Part shown: one piece after another, positions 5,946 to 13,270 of the stretch | Numbering within the stretch: the first letter of the stretch is position 1 | Layout of the letters: the number at the start of each line of letters is the position of its first letter | Source of the DNA: Spirochaetaceae bacterium | GTDB taxonomy: Bacteria; Spirochaetota; Spirochaetia; Treponematales; Breznakiellaceae | Direction: 5' to 3' | DNA length: 17,299 nucleotides | Assembly: GCA_031283025.1 (NCBI GenBank) | Contig: JAITCP010000166.1 | Coordinates: 1-17,299 of the forward strand | The notes under the pieces: generated by a model | Seen by the model: the letters and a program-made list of their open reading frames with translations, nothing else | Told to the model about the DNA's origin: nothing | Database searches by the model: none | Translations under genes and position numbers: made by a program

Positions 5946-8657
5946 ATGACAAAGAAATTACTAATTGTGCTTGCCGGTATGGTACTGGCGGCGTCTCTGG
6001 TTATGACCGGATGCGAGGAAATAGGCGGCGCAGAGCCCCCGGCAAGAAAAATAATGCGCCCCTACATCAGCGAACAGCCGGAAAGCCATTCGTATCATAT
6101 TGGCGGCGCGTTTACCGCCCCCGCATTAACCGTAAAAATTTCGGAATGGAAAAAAGCAGACGGCGCTTTAAGTTATCAATGGTATAAATTTACGTCCATC
6201 GATGCCTATTTTACCAATGAAGGCGGAGAGGGAATCGGGGAAGAAACAGAAATCGACTACGAAAACCCCGCTGTTTATGATCCTGATCCTGAAACCGGAG
6301 AAGGAGACATTACGCTAAGCTACACGCCGGATAACATCACCAGCCCGCAGGATGGGGATCGTTTCTTTTATTACGTAGTTGTCTTTAACAGAGACGGCGG
6401 CGCGGGAGACGCAAAAATAGCCCAGGTACAAAGTGAAATAGCGGCAATTTCTTTCAGTGCGGCGGGAGCTCCCCTGTATCCGATTATCGTAACAAACCCC
6501 GTCAGCGCTACCTACAGTTGGGGCGCTGCAATGAACGACCTTAGGGTAAAAGCAAAATTGCCCCCGGACAGCGTTACCGGCGACGAACTCACGTATAAGT
6601 GGCGCATGAAACGCCTCAACGCATCGGAAGTATTTGTAGATGAAGATATTGATGAAGACGCGAATTTAGAACGTCTTGAGGTTAGTTTCCAAAAACACAG
6701 GCTTACGCTGGATAGAAATATATTTTTCGTGGAAGTAACCAATACCAGCGCATCCAGCGCGGCAAAAACTGCGGTAAGTATTCCGGCTATTCTTAACATA
6801 AAACCGGCCTACGCCGCCGCCGCCCCTGTTATCAACGTACAGCCAAAAGACAAGTTTTACTTTTTAGGCTCTGCAATAGAGGCGCTTTCCGTAGAAGGCG
6901 AATCAACAGACGCGGGCGTTATCAGCTATCAGTGGTATTCCAACACCGCCAATTCCAATAAAGGCGGAACGGCCGTTTCCGGAGCGACAAGCGCGGCATA
7001 TACGCCGAATGTTCCCAACAACACGGCAAAAAATTACTTTTATTACGCGGTGGTTACCAATACAAATCAATATGCAACAAATACAAAAACAGCAAGCGTT
7101 TCCAGCGTTCCGGCGCGGATAAGCGTCGCGGTTTCTGCAGCCGCCGCCGACACCGCTAACGTATATTTAACGATACGGGATGTCTATCAGTCTACCAACC
7201 AGTTCCAGTACATCCGGGGTTACGGCGGCATGGACGTTGCCTGGGGTAACTTCCCGCGGACAACCCGCGATGATACGGAGTTGATGTATGATCCGGACAG
7301 GCTTGGCTACAATATGCTGCGGATTATGATTAAGGCGGATTATACCGATCCCGCGGATACAATCAATATGCTCCTTACCGGAGACAGGCCCGATTATTAT
7401 GAAAATGTAAAGATCGTTAATAAGTACGGCGGTTATGTGGCGGCAAGCCCCTGGACTCCGCCCAAAGCCTGGAAGAGCAATAACTCCATTAACGGCGGCG
7501 GAATCTTAATACCCAGCTACTATCCGCTTTTTGCCGAATACCTGCGCAAATTTGCCCAGAACATGGCGGATAACGGCGCTCCCATTTATTGTATTTCCAT
7601 TTCCAACGAACCCAACTATGTTGCCGGTTACGACGGCTGTGAATGGACTTCTGAGGAAATGAGAAACTTCTTTGTTAGTGCGGGCCACTTTACTACCATT
7701 CCTACCGCCGTACGCGGCTGGGGCGGCGGCAGGGAAACCCCGTGGGTCCTTACCATGAACGGCGAATCGGCAAATTCCCCGTATATCAACAATGCGGCGC
7801 TGGAAAATCCAACTTCAAAGGCGGCAATCGACGTACTTGCGCGCCATATCTACGGCGAAAGAACCAAGAGTCTGTGGAACGATTATCCTGAGCTTTTACA
7901 AATAGGCAGTCCCGATGACATAAACAAAGGCAAAATGGAAGTGTGGATGACGGAGCATAACATTAACAGCGCCAACGCCACCGGTTACTACAACGATTCA
8001 ACCTGGGCCTATGTATGGCGCTTCCTTAACGACGTAGACCTGGTTCTGCGCCTGAATAACGAAAACGCCTTTGTCTGGTGGGCAAGCAAGCGCTTTTATA
8101 GTATGGTAGGCGACGGCCAGTTTGGCACAACGGACGGTTCTCCCCTGCCGCGCGGCTGGGGCCTGGCCCACTATGCGCGCTTTACCACCGGCATGACCAG
8201 GGTTGGAATTGGTTTAACCCCCAACACTACAAGCAGAATGTTAAACAACACGGTAATAGCCCATACGGACCAATCCAACTCCATTCTTAACAGCTCCGTT
8301 GACGATATGGACAATGTTTCCGCGCGTGTTACCGCTTTTATTTCGGAAGATAAAAAAGAGATAAGCCTTGTTATGTGGACGCCTCAAAAAACCAACAAAA
8401 CGGGCGGTTACGGAATGGGAACCGTCAGGGTAGAGCTGCCTTCGCATAGTTATACTCCGCCAGGAGGAGGAGCGGACGTTACTCAGCGCTTTACGGTAAA
8501 CGGCGTAACCGCTGTCCGCTCCTTTGGCGACAGGGCAAGCCAGCTTTTCCAGCCCTACGATGTAAAACTGAGCGCAGACAGAACAGTGCTGTTTGTCGAT
8601 GTGCCGATAGCAAACCTGGTATCGATCAAACTAACGGGGGAATGGGTAGATGAATAA
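5946..8657 (+). CDS. GH30-type glycoside hydrolase lipoprotein (xylanase-like)
   Basis: A 903-residue predicted surface lipoprotein, probably a retaining endo-beta-glycanase. The signal peptide ends in the lipobox VMTGC (Cys23). Three Ig-like domains follow at ~38-160, ~176-292 and ~293-400; the first and third carry YQWY. The GH30 TIM barrel spans ~404-790: GYGGMDVAWG at its start, acid/base Glu555 in SISNEPNY, CEWTSEEMRNFF after it, and nucleophile Glu670 in WMTEHN. FVWWASKRFY (709-718) aligns with the WWYIRRSY loop of GH30 glucuronoxylanases, keeping the Arg and Tyr (R716, Y718) that contact methylglucuronate. The usual side beta-sandwich is at ~800-903. Xylan as substrate is likely but not proven. 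I chose ATG 5946 because AAGGAG (5935-5940) lies 5 nt before it and the signal peptide begins there; an in-frame TTG at 5841 would add 35 residues running through the palindrome. Confidence 0.9.
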   Translation: MTKKLLIVLAGMVLAASLVMTGCEEIGGAEPPARKIMRPYISEQPESHSYHIGGAFTAPALTVKISEWKKADGALSYQWYKFTSIDAYFTNEGGEGIGEETEIDYENPAVYDPDPETGEGDITLSYTPDNITSPQDGDRFFYYVVVFNRDGGAGDAKIAQVQSEIAAISFSAAGAPLYPIIVTNPVSATYSWGAAMNDLRVKAKLPPDSVTGDELTYKWRMKRLNASEVFVDEDIDEDANLERLEVSFQKHRLTLDRNIFFVEVTNTSASSAAKTAVSIPAILNIKPAYAAAAPVINVQPKDKFYFLGSAIEALSVEGESTDAGVISYQWYSNTANSNKGGTAVSGATSAAYTPNVPNNTAKNYFYYAVVTNTNQYATNTKTASVSSVPARISVAVSAAAADTANVYLTIRDVYQSTNQFQYIRGYGGMDVAWGNFPRTTRDDTELMYDPDRLGYNMLRIMIKADYTDPADTINMLLTGDRPDYYENVKIVNKYGGYVAASPWTPPKAWKSNNSINGGGILIPSYYPLFAEYLRKFAQNMADNGAPIYCISISNEPNYVAGYDGCEWTSEEMRNFFVSAGHFTTIPTAVRGWGGGRETPWVLTMNGESANSPYINNAALENPTSKAAIDVLARHIYGERTKSLWNDYPELLQIGSPDDINKGKMEVWMTEHNINSANATGYYNDSTWAYVWRFLNDVDLVLRLNNENAFVWWASKRFYSMVGDGQFGTTDGSPLPRGWGLAHYARFTTGMTRVGIGLTPNTTSRMLNNTVIAHTDQSNSILNSSVDDMDNVSARVTAFISEDKKEISLVMWTPQKTNKTGGYGMGTVRVELPSHSYTPPGGGADVTQRFTVNGVTAVRSFGDRASQLFQPYDVKLSADRTVLFVDVPIANLVSIKLTGEWVDE

Positions 8658-9822
8658 AAAAACATTATTTCTACTGTTATTGGCTGTTGTACCCTTTTTT
8701 GTTTTTGCCCAGGAATTAAAACTTTCCGGCGAGGCAAAGAGCGGCATCTACTGGGAAGAAAAACAGCAGGAAGGTTTGTCCAAAGATGCCAATGTTACCA
8801 TGATGAGCAAAGATGACGCGGGCAGCGGACGCGGGCGTTTCCGGCTTAATATGGATTATGACAATGGCAATAATTTTGGGTTTAAGGCGCGCCTCAACTG
8901 GGAAACCTGGAGCGATACGCAGCCCCAATGGCCCTATGCCTTTGGCTATGGCAACTTTTTTGAAAACCAGATGACCGTTTCTGTCGGCAAACTGGGAGCC
9001 TCGCCATGGGGAACCGACGGCCCGGAAATGTGGAAGGAACTGGAAGCGGCATCCGGCGGCGGCATACGCACGGAATGGAAGCCTGCTTTTATTCCCGGTC
9101 TTAACGCGGGTTTTGTGTTAAGTTATTTTAATTCCGACCGCGATCAGGGCTGGGATATAAAAAAACCGCTTTCGCTTCTTAACATTCTTCGGGAATCGGT
9201 TATAGGTATTTCCTATTCCAACCCCCGGTTTCTGGTTCGCTTTGCGTACCGCTTTGACGATGAATTTGACGCAACGCAGGAAAACAAAAACCGCGGCGGC
9301 AAGGGTGAAGACGAACTGGTGTACCGTCTGGAAGAACGGATATTAAAGGAGTATCTGCCCGGATTTCAGATTTGGGCGCTTGGTTACTGGTTTGGTGTAA
9401 CGTCCGAATACCCCGAGATGAAGCTGTTCCAGAACTGGCTCTTTTTCCAGTATGAGCCGGAATTATTTACCGCTCAGGTCCGCTTTGGCTATGACTATAT
9501 AGAAAGCAGAAGCGATTTTTATGTAAAACCTTCTTTTTACCTGAATTTGTTTGACAAGCTGCTTAGTGTAGGCGCGATGTTCCAGTATTGCCAGGACTTT
9601 GGAGACGGCAAGCTGTATCCGGGTTCGCCTTATCGGTATCTGGAAGTTGAACCAAAAATTCAGTTGAACTTTTGGTCCGACAACACTATCACATCGTATA
9701 TCGCCTTTGCGTATAACTGGAAGCGGGAGTATGTTATTCCGAACTATGAGGGATATCCGGAGGGCAAAGACCCAGTCAAGCAGACGCAGTGGATGAATCT
9801 GCGTTTCTGCGTTAAATTCTAG
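8650..9822 (+). CDS. Outer-membrane beta-barrel protein, putative porin
   Basis: A 390-residue protein with a cleavable signal peptide (MNKKTLFLLLLAVVPFFVFA, likely cut after Ala20) and no lipobox cysteine. The rest is rich in alternating aromatic/polar strands such as FGFKARLNWETW, AQVRFGYDYIES and ITSYIAFAYNWKREY, and it ends in phenylalanine (RFCVKF), as outer-membrane barrels do. No family name is recognisable. The start overlaps the hydrolase gene by 8 nt (8650-8657), suggesting translational coupling. It may pass oligosaccharides released by the hydrolase through the outer membrane; that role is inferred from position. A structural barrel without transport activity is also possible. Confidence 0.82.
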   Translation: MNKKTLFLLLLAVVPFFVFAQELKLSGEAKSGIYWEEKQQEGLSKDANVTMMSKDDAGSGRGRFRLNMDYDNGNNFGFKARLNWETWSDTQPQWPYAFGYGNFFENQMTVSVGKLGASPWGTDGPEMWKELEAASGGGIRTEWKPAFIPGLNAGFVLSYFNSDRDQGWDIKKPLSLLNILRESVIGISYSNPRFLVRFAYRFDDEFDATQENKNRGGKGEDELVYRLEERILKEYLPGFQIWALGYWFGVTSEYPEMKLFQNWLFFQYEPELFTAQVRFGYDYIESRSDFYVKPSFYLNLFDKLLSVGAMFQYCQDFGDGKLYPGSPYRYLEVEPKIQLNFWSDNTITSYIAFAYNWKREYVIPNYEGYPEGKDPVKQTQWMNLRFCVKF

Positions 9823-9831
9823 GAGGAAAGT

Positions 9832-12024
9832 ATGAAGAAAAACAAACTGCGGATTTTTACCGTATTGATTGTACTCACTGCCGCAATGCTGGTAACCTGT
9901 GTCGATCAAACAGTGTCGTACACTTCGGAAGCGTTGTTAATTTCGTTAAAGATAGGGGATGAAGTAGCAACTGTTTCAAACCCCATTACCGGTATTCAAT
10001 GGGACAGTGAAACGTACAGCCTTGCCGGGGCAGACCGCGGCAGGGTGGCGTTTAATAATGAAGAAGCGGCCACGAATCAGCGCGTTCGCGCCGTGGTAAA
10101 TCCGGGTTCCCGCATTGAATGGGGCATGGGAAAACTTGGCGTTCGTCCCGATTATTTTTACGACCCCCGTGTTCCCATCCCTCTCATTGATGACGGCGAT
10201 CATATCTACATCAGGGTAACCGCCGACGATAATGAAACTATCAATTACTACCGCGTCTTTGCAAGGTATAAGTACACTGTTGCCAGCCTTAACAGTATTT
10301 CGATACAAACCCGTGTAGGAAAAATGGAACAAGAGGATGTAGAGGGCGGAGATATTCCCGAAAACGCGACAGGATCAAAAATCTCTATTACCATTGGCGA
10401 AGCTGCCGCAGCCCTTGTAGAAGCGGTAACCTTTGATGAAAATGCCACCACTAAATACGCCGTTGTCGGAGAAGATGCTGATCCTCCTCTACCGGAAAAT
10501 TTTACCGCGGCGGATGTACCGCTGGTCATTCCCGATCAGGGCTGGTTGTATGTAGAAGTAACCGCGGAAAACACCGTTGCAAAGAGTTACTTTAAATTCA
10601 AGGCGGACGTTGGCCGCCTTGCCGATATTGGCACACTGACCTTCAAAGCCGGTAATGCCGCTAACCAGCAATTTATAATATACGGTAAAGGCCTGCCAAA
10701 CGCGGACTACAGCAAAGTCGGTTCCGGCGATTACTCCACTGCAGACCAGCCCAATGACGGCTTTGCATTTGAGATAATGCCCGAAGACTCGGAAGCTACA
10801 GTTACCTATGCAAAAGTACCTACTTCGTCAAATACTACCCCGGTATTTGACACGCCGGAAAAGTTGGTATTTACAGACGGTGAGTTTCTTGCCATTAAGG
10901 TAGAAGCGGTAAACGGCGGCGTAGTATTGTATTACAAGATTAAGGTAAGCATTGTACCGGCCAATGTCAAATCACATCCAAAATCCGCGTGGTATAAGAG
11001 GGGTGCCGTTGCCGCACCGTTAACCGTTGAACTGGACAGGGCAGGCTCCTTTACCTATCAGTGGTACGAGTCAGATTCCTGGTACGGCATCTATGGCAGG
11101 CACGGGACTGCGCTGGACGAAAAGAACAATATTTCCTATGTTAACGGCGGCCCGGATATGTATTACTATCTTGCCCAGCCGGATGGTTTGGCTTCCTATA
11201 ATATGCGTCAGCCCGCCGGCGCGGACGAACCCATCGCGTGGAAAATTGACGGCGCAACCGGTACGAGCTATACGCCGCCCACCGATTGGGAAAATGTTCC
11301 GGTTGAAGTAGAAAGAGACGGCGGAATAAATAATGTATTCCCCTATAAGCCTAACTTGCCGTCGTATCCTGGCGGCGGCGGTCCCAAAAAGGTCAATTTC
11401 ATCACCGGTTCCACAAGTGAAAGCCGGTATTACTGGTGTGTTGCTACAGCCCCGGATGGCCGTACCGTCATCAGCAAACGGGCGCTTATCCTTACGGAAA
11501 CAAACAACAAGATGGATCACTTTATCTTTGAACTGTCCGATTTGCCCGCAAAAAACATCATACCATTTACTGTCAAGCAGGGAGACCCGTACCGGATTCA
11601 GTTCCCGGCAAATTACTTCCCCGCAGGATTTGATCCCAGAAAATACGAAATCTGCGTTGCTATTGCGCAATTCTTCCTGCCGGACGGTCGCCCCTGGACC
11701 CAGAACTGGACCCACGGCGACTTGCACTTTGGATACGATGATAATTCGTTAACATGGTGGCATAACAACCTCGGCGCGAATTCAGGTTCAATCCCCCTGC
11801 ACGCCCCGCACTCGTCAAGAGGCGGTCTTGAACGGAAACCCGACTGGGTAGGCTTTACCCCCTCCGGTAACCCCGGCCTCGGCTTACCACCACTCGACTC
11901 AGCAACCGGTGAACTGCCTCGAGGCTACAAGCCAGCCGGGTATACCACCGGCATAGCCCAGGGCTACTTCTGCGGCTTTATTGAGCTGCTTGAACTGCGC
12001 TTCTCCACTGCGCCCACGAATTAG
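9832..12024 (+). CDS. Surface lipoprotein with cadherin-like and Ig-like repeats
   Basis: A 730-residue predicted lipoprotein; the hydrophobic leader ends in LVTC (Cys23). Three related beta-sandwich repeats of the bacterial cadherin-like type fill ~30-380, each closing with a strand motif: IYIRVTADDNETINYYRVFA (~125), WLYVEVTAENTVAKSYFKFKA and EFLAIKVEAVNGGVVLYYKI. An Ig-like region (~390-570) contains TYQWYESDSW and RYYWCVATAPDG. The last ~150 residues are unrecognised and rich in Trp, His and Gly (for example WTQNWTHGDLHFGY and TWWHNNLG at ~620-650), suggestive of a ligand-binding surface. AGGAGG at 9821-9826 overlaps the previous stop codon and lies 5 nt before the ATG. It is the last gene before a strong terminator. 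Surface glycan binding is inferred from context. Confidence 0.84.
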   Translation: MKKNKLRIFTVLIVLTAAMLVTCVDQTVSYTSEALLISLKIGDEVATVSNPITGIQWDSETYSLAGADRGRVAFNNEEAATNQRVRAVVNPGSRIEWGMGKLGVRPDYFYDPRVPIPLIDDGDHIYIRVTADDNETINYYRVFARYKYTVASLNSISIQTRVGKMEQEDVEGGDIPENATGSKISITIGEAAAALVEAVTFDENATTKYAVVGEDADPPLPENFTAADVPLVIPDQGWLYVEVTAENTVAKSYFKFKADVGRLADIGTLTFKAGNAANQQFIIYGKGLPNADYSKVGSGDYSTADQPNDGFAFEIMPEDSEATVTYAKVPTSSNTTPVFDTPEKLVFTDGEFLAIKVEAVNGGVVLYYKIKVSIVPANVKSHPKSAWYKRGAVAAPLTVELDRAGSFTYQWYESDSWYGIYGRHGTALDEKNNISYVNGGPDMYYYLAQPDGLASYNMRQPAGADEPIAWKIDGATGTSYTPPTDWENVPVEVERDGGINNVFPYKPNLPSYPGGGGPKKVNFITGSTSESRYYWCVATAPDGRTVISKRALILTETNNKMDHFIFELSDLPAKNIIPFTVKQGDPYRIQFPANYFPAGFDPRKYEICVAIAQFFLPDGRPWTQNWTHGDLHFGYDDNSLTWWHNNLGANSGSIPLHAPHSSRGGLERKPDWVGFTPSGNPGLGLPPLDSATGELPRGYKPAGYTTGIAQGYFCGFIELLELRFSTAPTN

Positions 12025-12048
12025 GGGGAAATTGTTACAGTAACAGCG

Positions 12049-12092
12049 GGGCTGTCTGACCACTTGCAGTGGTCAGACAGCCCTGTTTTTTG
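12049..12092 (+). terminator. Rho-independent terminator of the lipoprotein/GH30 operon
   Basis: A perfect 16-bp stem, GGGCTGTCTGACCACT at 12049-12064 against 12068-12083, with loop TGC. It is followed by TG and a run of six T (12086-12091). It starts 24 nt after the stop codon of the last lipoprotein gene. The minus-strand side lacks a matching T-run, so it acts in the plus direction only. Confidence 0.95.
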
Positions 12093-12097
12093 TTTAC

Positions 12098-12145
12098 GGG
12101 AATCTCTAAAAACTTCAGTTTTTAGAGATTTACCGCTGAAAAACG
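12098..12145. repeat. Dispersed palindrome, copy 1 (TTCA orientation)
   Basis: AATCTCTAAAAAC at 12101-12113 pairs perfectly with 12118-12130 around TTCA. Homology with the reverse complement of copy 4 continues past the palindrome, through TTTACC-CTGAAAA to about 12145, with two substitutions and one indel in ~48 nt. The extended part lies inside the 3' end of the minus-strand nuclease gene. Confidence 0.85.
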
Positions 12146-12988
12146 CTTAAAACCGATAATTGTCTGAATATCAAGCCCTGTGATTTTTTGTACAAACTCA
12201 GGCGAAGCCCCCTGTGCAAGGGCGTTACGAGCCACTTCGGCCCGTTCTTCGGCCCGTCCTTTTGCCTCACCTCTGGCTTCAGCCTTGGCAGCAAATCCGG
12301 TTTCTTCCATAAATCTTTCAAATATATCGTTCATTTTTGCAGCCTCCTTTGCAACAGCAAAATTCGCTGTTAGTATCACATATAAATACGCCGCTAACCG
12401 CGCCTCTTTGCCCTTCTTATCTATTTCCTTGCCAATCTTATCAATCGTAAATCTATCATGCTCGTTATTAAGGTTTTTTAGCCACAGATTTTCATCCGAA
12501 GGCAGCCGCCGACTGTCAATTACCTGTATCGGCAGTATATCCCCGCTTACAGTATATATTCCTGGGCTGGTTTCTGCAACTTTATAACCACGATCTTTTT
12601 CAAGATGGTCTAGCAGTTTCTGGGGATAATGGCTTTCCACAAAAGATACCGTCATACTGGTTATTGGAACATTGTTAAACGAAGCGTATAGGCAGGCATA
12701 GGCGTAAACCTTGTAAAAATCGGCTACCGATACATAATCGCCGGGGCTTTTATACTCAAGTAAATTCCACTCACGGAATATAACGGCGATGTTTTTTTTG
12801 ATCACAACATCTTTCGTTTTCTTGATTACTACACAATCTATCCGTAAAGGTTCGGAAGTAAGCTGGAATTCCGGATGGAATTCCAGCACGTTCTCATAAT
12901 CCTGTAGTTCCATTTGCAGCGCTTCTACAAATGCGGGATGCCACGGTATGCAAGGGCAGTCGTCTTCCGGCGTTTGTTTTAGTTTCAT
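12122..12988 (-). CDS. Rpn-family PD-(D/E)XK nuclease / transposase-like protein
   Basis: A 288-residue protein of the Rpn (recombination-promoting nuclease) type, often annotated as a PD-(D/E)XK nuclease family transposase. The nuclease core is visible: Asp51 in RIDCVVIKK, then Glu78 and Lys80 in LLEYKSP, with the DFYKVYAYACLY helix after it. The C-terminus has the charged EARGEAKGRAEERAEVA helix and the SPEFVQKITGLDIQTI segment common to the family. Known members nick or cut DNA and promote RecA-independent recombination; this one's target is unknown. AAGGAG lies about 11 nt before the ATG. The final residues and stop codon come from a dispersed palindrome, and another copy lies upstream of the start, so the gene is bracketed by repeats. 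Catalytic residues look intact. Confidence 0.88.
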   Translation of the reverse strand: MKLKQTPEDDCPCIPWHPAFVEALQMELQDYENVLEFHPEFQLTSEPLRIDCVVIKKTKDVVIKKNIAVIFREWNLLEYKSPGDYVSVADFYKVYAYACLYASFNNVPITSMTVSFVESHYPQKLLDHLEKDRGYKVAETSPGIYTVSGDILPIQVIDSRRLPSDENLWLKNLNNEHDRFTIDKIGKEIDKKGKEARLAAYLYVILTANFAVAKEAAKMNDIFERFMEETGFAAKAEARGEAKGRAEERAEVARNALAQGASPEFVQKITGLDIQTIIGFKRFSAVNL

Positions 12989-13081
12989 AACAGGTTGTAC
13001 TCCTTTTCGGCTGTTAATTTCTACTTTTAGGGCCGCCCTATATAAGGCAAAGCCATGTGTGGCGCTTGTATAATTTGTTAA

Positions 13082-13119
13082 AGGGAATCTCTAAAAACTG
13101 AAGTTTTTAGAGATTCCCT
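13082..13119. repeat. Dispersed palindrome, copy 2 (TGAA orientation)
   Basis: AGGGAATCTCTAAAAAC at 13082-13098 pairs perfectly over 17 bp with 13103-13119 around loop TGAA, the complement of the TTCA loop of copy 1. Copies 1 and 2 are therefore in opposite orientation on either side of the nuclease gene. Confidence 0.88.
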
Positions 13120-13130
13120 AAATAGAGTTT

Positions 13131-13172
13131 GTCCATAATGTAGACACATTATGGACTTGGACTGTTAGTCCG
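13131..13172. repeat. Two adjacent hairpins
   Basis: GTCCATAATGT (13131-13141) and ACATTATGGAC (13146-13156) form a perfect 11-bp stem around AGAC. Two nucleotides later TGGACT pairs with AGTCCG around GTT (13158-13172), using one wobble. No T-run follows, so they are not classical terminators. They may be an operator or the remains of an element end. Confidence 0.65.
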
Positions 13173-13234
13173 CAACTACCTTTATTTGCAATTTTTATGT
13201 AAAAACCGTTTTCTTTTTTTACCGTAAAAAATGG

Positions 13235-13264
13235 TTGTTTATACGGGTATTTCCATGCTATAAT
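13235..13264 (+). promoter_or_regulatory. Extended -10 sigma-70-type promoter
   Basis: TTGTTT at 13235-13240, an 18-nt spacer, and TATAAT at 13259-13264 preceded by TGC, making an extended -10. Transcription should start about 7 nt downstream, at or next to the ATG at 13271. It would drive the DegT-like, nadK and recN genes. Confidence 0.65.
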
Positions 13265-13270
13265 CTTCCC

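Larger units (their letters stand above)
12989..13270. promoter_or_regulatory. Divergent intergenic region with stacked inverted repeats
   Basis: This 282-nt gap between the nuclease gene and the DegT-like gene holds one dispersed palindrome, two more hairpins and a good plus-strand promoter (each listed separately). A TATAAT at 13069-13074 has no matching -35 box. An AT-rich hairpin is possible at 13204-13236. No gene is seen. Confidence 0.5.

Noticed and set aside
11071..11727. 218-codon open frame on the minus strand
   Set aside because: Antisense shadow of the cadherin-like/Ig-like lipoprotein gene, with no recognisable domain or ribosome binding site.
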